Source: Tribonema minus
Taxonomy: Eukaryota > Sar > Xanthophyceae > Tribonematales > Tribonemataceae
Assembly: GCA_017506865.1 (NCBI GenBank)
Contig: JAFCMP010000061.1
Location: forward strand, 1-64,000
Direction of reading: 5' to 3'
DNA length: 64,000 bases
Positions 34,501 through 46,500 of the stretch are shown in pieces. The stretch's first letter is position 1; each line of letters opens with the position of its first letter. Position numbers and translations under genes: made by a program. The notes under the pieces were generated by a model. That model saw only the letters and a program-made list of their open reading frames with translations, ran no database searches and was not told where the DNA came from.

Positions 34501-37500
34501 GTTTGTTCAAGTGCAACGTCTCACGTGCTGCTGGATGTTGTGCCGCTTGCTTGTGCAGATCCTTCCGCCAGTGGAGGAGGCTTACTTCAACAGGGGTGGA
34601 CAATACCGCACCGCCATGCTGGTGAGTGTTGGCGTTTTGCGCGGACTATCTCTTTCAAACACCATGGCATGCGTCATGTACTTGAAGTATGCCAAAGGAG
34701 TGAGTGCACAACGGCAGCAGATCTGCCTATGTCTGCTTGAGTACACCAAGAGTGGATTCATGTGACATCACAGCGCAGACTGGTTCCCTGCTGCAAGGCG
34801 TCGAGGAACTATACACAATGCACACTTCATTTTCTTTTGCCACTCTCTGCTGCAATGTGCTCGTCTAGTGTAAGCCGCTGGTGGTGGGGTGCACTGCGCA
34901 ATTCATTAGAATAGTACTACTGAATCATAATGAACACGAGGGCTTGAGCACAATATGGCAAATCGCACTGGGGTGCGCCTTTTGTGTGCATCTGCAGCCG
35001 CGCTGCACCACAACAGCACGACGCAAAGCTCAAATGCCAGCACGTGTGCTGCATGCCAACACGCACCGGTATGCCACCCACCTGCCTTTCTCCCTTGATT
35101 GCTCACGCTATCACGCCTCGTGCACAGGGCACAAGCGCGGAAGGGTTTGGACTTCCGCGGCCGGAGCAGTCGCTGGGGTTTGTGAGAATTTCCACGGAGC
35201 TCGTGCTTGCTATACCCGCGCCGCTGGCCTACGTGCTGCCGCCGCCGCTCACGTCCGGCGGCGTTCCGGGCGCACGGCGCAACCTCATGCACGCGCAGGT
35301 GTTGCAATATCGCATGCACATTGTTGCAACAATAGTGCTAGACTGCACCAACCTATGAGTGGTCAGGCAAACCGGCGTACTTCTAAAATCAAATGTAAGC
35401 CACAGTACGATCCGTGCCTCTCGCCGTACATGCTGATTCTAGTTGGTCGCTAAGACCACAGCGCAAATCCGTGCATGCATAGAGGACGCCTGCTTTTTTT
35501 CGTGAAGCGCAGATGCTGAGGTGCGACAATTGCACCTGAAGGCCCCAAGGAGCAAACTGTCTGGCATCTTCATGCAGCAAAGTTCTGCGCAGCAAGTCGG
35601 GTGACCCAGAATTGCCCCCTTTTTCCCCCGCATTTTGTGCCTTCATGCACCTGGGGGTTCATGCACTGCACAAGGTACACGTACTCCTGTTGTGAACCTG
35701 ACATGTGCTGTTTGCATTGGGTGCAAACGCCTCACGTCGTGACGCATCCAAGCAACACGAGGGTAAATGTGTAAACATTGTTTTCCCTCCGTCATGTCTA
35801 GCAGCCCTGCCTCAGTGTCCGTGCCTCTCATCATGCTTTGCATTTGTCCGCCCTTTGACTTTTGCCGCTTGCTGTTGTTGTGAACAGGGCAAGGTCAGCC
35901 TGCCGGCGATCAAGCTCAACATGCGACGCATCGAGCGCAAGTTGTACACCCTACCGCTGTGGTTTTCCGCAACACTCGACAACTTCAGGTGACGCATGTC
36001 GCAGACGTGCCCGTCCCATTGCAACAAGCCCATGTTTACTGCAGGCGGATATAATTATGCAGGGGATATAGACGCAGGGGCGACCTCACGACCTGTGATG
36101 ACAAGAGCTATGTTTGCTAACAACTGGTAGACTAGTGCGGGATGTGGCGATGTAGTCTGATTACGCAGCCCACCGCATGTGGTGGTTGTTCAGCGTGCTG
36201 CTGTTGTCTTCAAGATGTACCAGCACCTTGTGTGGCTTAGCTCCAGGCTTGTGGAAACATAGTGCAAGCACATCAATAAGCGGTCCAGTGTTTTTGGGAC
36301 TGACGTTGCCGGCGTATCGCATGGCAAGCTGCATGCGTTCAAAGATAATAAATTAAAAAAGTTGAGAGTCAGCGATGAACCTCACAGTGTGTGAAGCCGC
36401 ATACGCCTCACAAAAACCATAAAAAAACAGGTTGTTTCTTTGAAGTAGGAACAACCATGCCTTAAATCACAAGTATCACATGCACGATTGATGTGTGTAA
36501 GCACAGTATGGAACTGCACTCAACACATCACGGCATTTGTTTCAATCTGACAATCTGACTACATGGCTTAGTTTTGGGTTCCCAAGTCCTTGTGTTGGTG
36601 CTGATGATTGATTGTAGTGCATTTACCATCTGGCGCTGCCCCATGCGTATTTCGTGTAGATATCTGCATCAAGGTCCCTACCGCCATATGAAGACAATAA
36701 CATCTGGCAAAACCCTTTATTTCTGCTGGGTGTGCATAAGTTGCCAGCGACGGAAAGAACCAACCATGCTCTACAATCTGCCGCAGGTGGAGGAAGAACC
36801 CTCGCAGGACTGCCGTGCTGCTTGCGCTGCACACCTATATATGGTGAGTGCCGAGACAAGGCCACACACCTTGCAGCTGCCCCCTTTTGTATGACACCAG
36901 AAGACTAGGATCTCGCCCAGAATCTAATCTAACATTTGCAGCGGCAGTGCTGCCACGGGGTGGGTTGCACAATGCTGTATGTTCATGCCAGAGGGCACTT
37001 GCTGCTGTCATGCAACGGCACAGAAGCTGGCTGCTGCTGCACCTGCCAGGATGCCCAGCCCTTAGGGTTGAAGTGGACTGCAGTAGGGTTAGGGTAAGGG
37101 TTAGGGTCAGGGTTATGCGCACTCACCGACTCTGATTGTCACTTCTGGTTGTGAGACCTGTGCCATCGTGTACTCAATCCTGCAGTGCGGGAGTGCTGGA
37201 CCCTCTGAGACTTCTGCTTTGTCAAAGTCTGTGGAGCCGAATGTACCTACCTACCTTGCAGGGTCAAAGAGCACTGCGCCGGTGTACAGCCTTATCATGC
37301 ACATTTACATCGCTCGGCATCACTTGGCGGTGTGAGCCTGAGATGAGCCTCGATTGACTGCACATTTCATTGCATCGACGTCATGGCTTCGATGCATCAC
37401 GGTCATAGAAATGTGAGTCTTGCAAGCGCGACTCTACTTGTTTAATCGCTTGATGAGTTTCAGATTGGCCATGTCGACCTGGCAGACGCTGCTGGTTGGG

Positions 37501-40500
37501 TGTGTCTACAACACAAGGTAAATGCGCCCCTGCAAGACTGACTCGTTGACTCGGTTTCAAGCGTAAATCCCCTCATTTGTTGGGTTTAAGGCGGGTCATG
37601 CCGACGTAGCAGATGCCACTGATTGGCACTCTAAACCAGCTGGTACATGAATCGTGCAAGACTTACTCATTGACTCACTTGTAAGAGTAAATCCACTCGT
37701 TTGTTGGGTGTCAGGTGGGCCATGCCGACGTGGCAGATGCCACTGGTGGTGACCCTGCAAGACTTTATTATCGACTCACTTGTGGGTCGCGACTCACTTG
37801 TACGAGTACATGCATTTGCAGGTGGGCCATGCCGACGTGGCAGATGCCACTGGTGGGCACTCTGCTGATGGCGTATCTCGGCTGCGTCACGGGCAACTCG
37901 CGCGGCTTCACGCACGTCTACGTCTACCAGGACGAGGTACGCCGAAGGCGGTCATGCTGTACTATAAATACAAGTCCTCAAGTAACACTGCCCCAGAGAT
38001 GCGAGTGGAGGTGAACGGTGAAGCTCGCATTATCTGCTCCCACCTAGGGTGCCAGCAAGGGGACCCTCTAGGGCCGCTGTACTTTGCAGTGGCAGCGGCA
38101 TTCCTACTCTTCTACCCTGATGGAGTGAGTGCGACGCCCGGCAGTATGCCGGCCTACGGCCACAGCACAGCGGAACCGCCAGCCCCGCACTGCGCTTTCC
38201 TGGATGACCTCAACGTGCTGCAAGCTGCCTACTTCGACGATGCAGCGGCCGCTGGGGTGGCAGAGGTGATCCGTCGGCTTGCGGCAGGGGGCCTACGCGT
38301 TCGACCAGACAAGTCGCTGGCCATTGCCATGCGCGGCACAGTGTTTGATGAAGCGGCCAGAGCACGCCTGCGCGCCCTTGACATACCGTTTGTGGACGCC
38401 ACCATGCCAGAATCCAGTCAGGGCTTTACGTCGGTCGGGGTACCGGTAGGGCACCCAGCCTATGTGCATGCTGCCATGAGCAAGCATCTTGTTGACGCAG
38501 GGACATGGCGATTGTCGTGGCAGCTAGCTGGGATGGCGCGGCATCACCTACAGGCAGCACAATTCATTCTGCGCAGGTCACTGACAAAGCGCATGGGCTT
38601 CTTAGCTCGGGTCGTTGACACGGCTTTGAGTGAGACATGGCTGCACGCATTTGACGGGTTCTGTGCATGGACGCTTGAACGCATGCTGCACCTGCACGGC
38701 TGCGCTACCGCGGCAGTCATGAAGTCACACCTGCTGGCCGCCTGCACTGCTGGTGACAATGAGGTAGCCAGCAGTGGCAGCGTGCTGGTATTGCCGCGCT
38801 TGGGCCCGCCAGAACTCACGGACATCGCAGTGCCACTGCGGGCGTCACGGTTGCCGGAGCGACGAGGCGGTCTGGGCATGCCGCTTTTGGGGCTACTGGC
38901 ACCAGCCGCATACACGGCCCAGGCATGCACAACACTGCGGCCTGCAATAATTCATGCCACTGTGGCAGCAGGGGCCCTGAGGCTCGGCACTGACGAACAC
39001 GGCGCAGTCACCTGGTTCGCGCAGCACTCATGCGCAATACGCGAGGACCAGGGACTGCCGCCAATCATCGAGGCCGTGCGACGCTCTACGCGAGCGCTGA
39101 CAGCTGATGGCGGCGAAAAATCACGCACAGCTGTGGCCGAGCAGCTCCCAGCATCGTTGCTACGGTGGGCAGCGGATACAACGGCCGCAGCGTCGACGCT
39201 CCCCACTGCGGTGCAAGCGATCTACGCCGCAACTGCCGTCACGGAGACGGGGACCACTGAGCCAGCCCCACACACCCACGGCATTGTGCCTGGCGCCGAG
39301 GCGGCCGCTGCGGCGGCGACCGTACCTGGCCCTCAAGCCGCTGCCGCGGCTGCCTCTTCCACGCCCGCTAAAACACAAACTAGCGCGGAAGAAAGCAGCT
39401 GCAGCGGCGGGCAGGAGGACGACGACGACGACTGGGAGGCCTATGCTGACGAGATCTGCAGAAAGGTAGTGCCCCGCCGCCGGCGCGGTCACTTCACGCA
39501 CGGACTACAAGCCGGCCTTTCAAATGTTCTTCGACGTCAATACGAGGACTGCCTGGTGGAGGACCTAGAGGCTGCCTCGGCTGGTGCCGTGGGCAAGCCG
39601 ACGCAGGCTACACTTATTGGTGACTTGCGTGACACCAGCCGCCGCCGCCAACAGGCTAGCGCGCGGGTCCTGGCGCAGCTGCGCAGCCAGCGTGCGTCCG
39701 GGGCAATGGCGTGGATGAGCGTGCCACCCGCTGCCAATGACCGCCCGGGTGCGGCGCCCATGTCCAGTATGGCAGCAGCCACGATGATTATGGTTGCGAT
39801 CTTTATAGACGGGTGGGGCATACAGGGCGAGGTGTGCCCATGGCGGTGCAGTGACGTGAGCCCCACCTCCACGCATGCGATCAGCTGCCCCAGCCAGCAC
39901 ATACGGGGGCACAACGCGACACACACTGCCCAAAAGCGGTGCCTACAGCGCATCTTGAGACAGCACCATGTCTCTATTGTCCGCAATGAGGACGCTAGCG
40001 TCTTCAAGGTACCGGGGTATCGGGCGGACACAGTCATTGACCCAGGGTGTCTGCACTTTAGCAGTGCATACCGTAACAAGGGAATAGTGCTAGACACAAG
40101 TGTGCGCGCACCCACAGCGAGCTCGTACCTGACAGGCAAAACAAATGCCTCGAACACGGACGGCTATGCTGCTGGGGTGGGGGAGGACGCGAAGGTCAAG
40201 CACCACACCGGCACCTTGACGTCATCTTGGGCTTTTGTGCCATTCGTGCAGGAGTCGTACGGACGGCTGGGCAAGCAGACAAGCCTTTTTGTTAAGGAGT
40301 TGGCAATGCACTCAGCACTGTGCTCAGGGGGGGGGAAGGCAGATGTGTTACGCAAGGCCGGGTTAGCTAAGCGTCAGATCCACATTGAGCTGAGCATATC
40401 GCTGGCGCGGGAGTTGGCGGAGCGCGTCATGGCATACACACGTGGAGCGCGAATGCTGGGCTGTGTTGCGGCGCCGGTATCCAAACTCCTAGGGCACAGC

Positions 40501-43500
40501 GCAGACTAGGCTGCTGCGTTGACGCAAGCTTTTCGATTGCATAGGCAACCCGGCCTCCCTTGGGCCTTTATAAATACAAGTCCATACGTACTTCTGGAGT
40601 ATTGGGGTAAGCTAGGGTTGCTGTTGACATGTAGATGATACCACCAACGAGATTCAAGGGACGCACAGAAATTGATGACGTGCACTGACTGCATTGTGTT
40701 GACCGTAGAAATTCTGGCCAGGGCTAAGCATTGGTGTGCATAGGGGTACTCTGCCTGTGCAGGGGATCACAGCCTGTCTGTGTGACAGTGATTTTCAATG
40801 TTGCTGCAGCTTGGTGCTTGTAACTGCTTTGGTTTCATGTGCTGCACATGTATGCTAGTACATGGCATCGTGGCGAAGCCCCTCTGTGGGCGCAACTAGC
40901 GCCAAACTTTCAGGCGACTGAGTGAAGCAGGGCTTGGCATAGATGTATTCCGTGTTGCGCCCACGCAAATGTCAACCAGTGACACTCCACAAAGACGCCA
41001 AGCTGACCCTCCTCCGAGGAGATTTGTCTCATAAATTGACGCTGAGCCACGATGCACTTGATACCTTCACAGTTGAATCATTGCTCTTCCTCATCAAAAC
41101 AATACAACATCAAGTTGAAGAGCTGAGCCTCAGCCTGAGACACTGGCAGGCTTGCTCTACAACCGCAAGCGCACCTGGGGATACCACAGGTCATTGTCAG
41201 CAGCATCAGTCCATAGTTTCATGTCGCCAATACTGCAGTGCATATGAGCATGCTTCGAGGTACATACATGAAGTGCTCACATGGATTCAATGCTCTGTTG
41301 CAGGTGCGGCGCACGCGCAAGGGCTACGAGGTGCCGGGCTACTACAAAGACGCTCTCAGAGAGCGCTACAACAAGTACAAGGTGAGGAGTTTAGTGCTCG
41401 GCCTCCAATTGCAAATCACGATTGATTGCAGTCTCTTTGCGTCAAGGAGCAACTTTCGCACTTGCGACAGTCAACTAGCTGCTCTGCAGTCAGTTGTGGT
41501 GTGCACACCTATGCAGACATCTGCAGAAGATAGGCGAGGTGCATTGTGCTCAATCTGATGCTCTCAGTCACCTGTGGTATCCTCAGACTGCACCTGTGCA
41601 ATGCAGCGCAAGGCAATCCACTCTTTCTCATGTGGCCCGGCCAATGCAATGGACGCAAGACACTGACTGGCAAACACCGTCGTCATCCTTCTGCCGCAGG
41701 CCATCACCCTGAAGGTGCAGTACCAGTCAGACCGCATCGCTTCCATCATGGAGAAGGCCACCAACTTGCTCACCTGGAGCGACTGGCGGGTGAGCGGTGT
41801 AACTGTTGCCATGTAACTGTCGACCACACTGCAACAAAAGCACGATAATATTGCATCAAGAATTGGTTCAACCAGAGTTAAATCCAAAATTTTCTGTACT
41901 CCTAAAGTGCTCCAAACCATGAACTTGTGCGCAGCAATGATGTGCATGTCATCTGGTGCTTTCAATGGCCAAACAAAGCTGCTCAACAATGCAGCCGCAG
42001 GCTCGCGGTCTAGAGTTGTGCTACTGCATACATCCCGGCTGCGTACAAGCGCCAATCAGCTAGCCCCTCCTGCAGCCTTGCTGCACGTCAATCACCAGCC
42101 TTGTTGCCTTGTTGCCGTTCCCACTGCGCAGGCATCGTCCGCAGCCATGGGCGTTGCTGCGCTGGTTGCGGCAGTGTTCAGCATGATGCTCTACGCGTTC
42201 CGCGACAACAACCGCGAGCTGTTCTTCTATGGCGGCCTCCTGCTCTTTGTGCCTAAGCGGAACAAAAAAGCGGCCACTGCACCTGCCACCGCCAGCGTGA
42301 GTGTGTGAATTATAATGCGATGCGTCCTGCACACTGCGCTGGTTGTGCCAGTGTGTTCACGGATATCAGCAGTGCATCCTTCACTATGTATTGGATTCAG
42401 AGGACTACAGAGAACCTGGTCAATTTGCCCTGACATTGAATAGGCATATGAAGGGCTTCCCATCAGTCTCAAAATAACGGCCGAGGGTTGTAGTTACAAA
42501 CAAGCATTAGTACTTGCAATGAAGGGCTTCCTGTAAGCATCAACAGTTGCGATGAACGGCTTCCTGTCAGTTGCGCGAAGCTGCCTGGTCGTCGGGTGGA
42601 GCATGACTTTGTCGCATTATTTCTGTCACATGAGCATGACGGCTGTCAAACTTGCTGTCAGCACATTCTGCCCAGCTTGGTGTGAGTGTACTGCTAGCCG
42701 CAATGTTGTCCCTCTACGGTGTTTGGAGAGCATAATCAGATTTTGGCCTGCCATTCTGCTCAGTAGTTGAACCAGCAACAGGTCATCATCCGTGTGATGT
42801 CCGCAAGTCATTCGCCTGCCTTGTACACAGCAGCGGGAAGAACCACTGTCACCGTGAAAGAGCATCAGCCAATACCAATCCCAGCTTAGCACGCTAATGA
42901 AAAGCAGTGCAAGCAATGCTGTGACAGATTGCGAGAACCGGCAAGGAATTGACACGCGTGCCTTGCGGCCCCCACAGCGGCAAACAAACAGCATAGCCTC
43001 CAAGGTCTGAAAGCGCAGTGCAGACTAGGTCGCTGCATAGGACGTAAGCCCTAGGCACACACAGGACACCAGACGCCCCCTGAGGCCTAAAGAATCTCAA
43101 ATTCAATTTTGCTGCAGTGAGTGCTGTTCATGCCGTCAAGAACCCTCCGTTGGGGCCTTGATCAGTGCTATGATAAATGCTATTAATGACGTTCAAGAAC
43201 GCGACTGCCTTCCCGCGGCCGACGTTACAGCGGCGAGAGGCGCTGACGACGACGGCCGCGAGCACGCCGCTGCAGCTGTCGCCGTCCGCGCACGCACACG
43301 CACATTCGTCAGTGCTCGACGCGCAGTCAGCGCTCGTCCGTATTGGCATCGGCGAGGGCAAGGGGGCGGCCGGCGCCGCGGCAGAGGGGGGCGGCCCTGA
43401 GGTGCTGATCGCCGGCTACCTCTACAGCAAGGACTGGGTGAGCAAATAAATTTACCTTGCAGCAAACGGTCTCGGAGGCATGTCTCAGCAGGGCTGAAGG

Positions 43501-46500
43501 ACGTAGCAGGGCGTGACTCTGAGGCAGTACGGTTTCTGGACTTTGGGCATAATTTTCAGTCTAGGGTGTCGCGGGAGAACTTCAGGGCCTCTGCAGAAGC
43601 ATGGGGCAACCTGTACCCGTGCTCGCAACATGTGGCAGCGCCGAGGCCTGGGTCAGAGTCTGTCTTGCATGCCGTGGGAGCTATGATGTTGGGATTGTCA
43701 TCGATGCGTCGGTTTCAATGGGCAATAAATGCGTAATTGGTCTGTTTACTCATTGATTCCTGCGTCAGGTGCAGTTGCACAACCAACTGGTTACCTGTAA
43801 TATATGTCGAGTACTACATCAAGTATACTTCTTGCTTGAGGTAATATTCTGAATTGCAATTTTCAAACAAGCCATCTACTAGTATGCTCAGCACCTCGCG
43901 CCACCTCTGGTCCTGGAAACGGAGCACGGGGTTGCAGCAATTGAAGCGATAGTCATGCACTTCTCCACCTGCATAGTACCCCTGCAGAGTCACTGCAGTC
44001 TCATGCATGAAATTTTGCGCCGTGCCTTTTTTGCAGTCGTGGAATGGAGTGCGCCTGAATGACATCCTGGAGGGCAGAGGCGGTCCCTGGCAGCGCCGCT
44101 GGTGAGCGTCACATGTTGAACTACATGTTCGCCTTTCACTGCAGCCTGCATGACGCAGAGCACCACAAGCCGGGAAGCTTGGCACTGCATCCATACCTGC
44201 CTTTGCAAGGGACAGTGGGCATGCAGAGCTGAGAACAGCGCGCGTGCTTGAGCATCAGCACAGTGGATACCGTGTTAGCACCGCTTGCCACTACAAAATG
44301 AATGTGACGTGCCATGCACGCCGACCTGAGGTGCTGACAATTGCAGTCAGTTCAGCTGTTGCTGACCTCGCTCTTCCAGTATTGAGCGACATGCATGTAA
44401 TTGCTGCTGTCGTTGTACCCCCCACGTCAGGGCCTGATGCCCGGGGAATGTCTGCACCATTGCACCAGAGCCCCCGCTGCACTGCTTGGAGCATCATCTA
44501 GTCAACACGAGCCCTTCCTTCCGGCGCCTTGTGCGCACAGCAACACCATCAGGGGCATAGTTGCGATACTGCCAAGTAGAAATAGCTGAGAGCATGCGAC
44601 GGCCCAGCGCTGTATGTAGCAGCTCTGCCAGTGCACCCCTGCACGCTGCGCAGCGCCTTTCCAGCGCCTGCGCAGGTCAACAGTGAGGCATTGGCTTGCA
44701 GGACACACTGCAGTGCTGTCATCTGTGTGGGGCCCAAGCCAACAGAGAGGGCTCGCATCAAACATGCTGACAATTGCCATCTGCACGTGTGCCCTGCGCA
44801 TGGCACAGGTGCGAGAAGTGCTGCGCGACCCGCCCATGCTGCGCGTGCACAACTGCGACGCCTACGGCGCTGCTGCCACCGTGGGGATCATGCACATGTG
44901 GTATGCACCCCGCGCCGCATCGCCTTTGCAGCAGCAGCCAGAAACTGGCTGCACGAAACACACTAATAACCGCCATCTGCACATGTGCCCCCCGCCTGGC
45001 GCAGGTGCGAGGTGCTTCGCGACCCGCCCGTGCTGCGTGTGCACAACCGCGACGCCCACGGTGCCGCTGCCACCGCTGGCGCCTTCGACGTGCAGCTGTC
45101 GCCGCCGCCAGCGGGCAGCAGCCCCGGCCGCATGGCAGCCAGTAGCCCCTCCAGGGGGGTAGGGGGCGCTGGCACGTCGCCGAAACGGCCTTCTTCGGCC
45201 AGCCCCAAGAGGGTGCTCGGAGGCAACATGAGTCCTGGCAGGGGTGCCGCAGCGGCAGCAGTCAGTGGAGCTGACAAGGCTGCTGCTGTGGCGGGCGCAG
45301 CAGCGTCACCGGCACTGGGTGACGGAAGCAGTGAGTTCGCTCAGGCGTTGCCGGATTGCTGCAACGTGGTGCCAACATGCCATTGAAAATGATAACTAGC
45401 AGCAGTGTTCCGCAGTGCATGGCAGTACTGCGTTAACTCGGGGGGGGCTGACAGCTCTAACACCTCCCGTGCACTTTGCTTCGTGTGTCGCGAGCGTCCA
45501 CAGTCTTGAAGGCGAAAGGCTTTTGACACTTCCCTGCGCCAATACTCTGTGCATCGGCTGTCAAGCGCGTCGGCGCAGCTGACGCCGTGCCCACAAGTGC
45601 ATCGCATGTTCCTCAGCGCTATCACCAGGAGGTACTGTACGTGCCAGCCGCATCAGCAATATGCACATGTAATTGCTCAACGCTGTCTACCTACCAAGCT
45701 TAGTTGTGATGCATTTCTGTGAGCACACCAAAAGGCGCCACCGCCCCTGGAGCGCGTCGCAGCGCTCAGAGCGCCACCACCCCCATGACATCCATGACAT
45801 TGCTAAAACAAAATCGACTCAAAAATTGAATGCGTCACCGAGCGCAGACCGAGAGGCGCCGCCATCCTTGGAACATGGCAGCGCCCACAGCGCCACCACT
45901 GCCCGTAACATCCATACCATTACTCGATGATTTGACTCAAATAATGAATGCGTCACCATGCGCAGACAGAGAGGTGCCGCCATCCGCGGAGCGTGGCAGC
46001 GCTCACAGCGGCGGCGGCAGCGGCGGCACGCTGGGTGCTCTACTGACCAAGCGCTCCAGCTGGACGAGCCCCATGAAGATGCGCAGGAGGGAGGCAGAGT
46101 TAACGCAGAAGCCGTCAAGTGGTAAGCGCAAGTGAAGTGCAGTGTACTTCAACTGCAGTGTATGGGGTTCATTCTGAGCGCAGGGAAGCAGAGTCGCTGC
46201 AGAAGCCGTCAAGTGTTGAGCGCAAGTGAAGCGGAGTACTTCAACTGCAGTGTTTTGGGGTTTATTCCGAACGAATGGACATTGTAGAGGTCCAGGGTGA
46301 TACCAGCTGGACGAGACTCATGAATTTGTGCCTGCTTCTGCGGTGAAGGTGGAGTGCAAGTGGCCACCACAGCTGAGTGATGTTGCCACCTGAGCTGCTG
46401 TGTGATGTATGTGGCTTTTTAACGAAGACCCGCACATGTAATTGTGTAAGGGTATGCTACTGCGGCAATGTGGCAAAAGTGGTATGCTCGCCCAGAACAA

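Noticed and set aside
37780-40509. A single 909-codon protein starting near 37780
   Set aside because: Its first about 60 codons run through an exon of the C2/PH gene in the wrong frame and an intron. It begins with TTG; the real coding part is the retroelement from about 37963.
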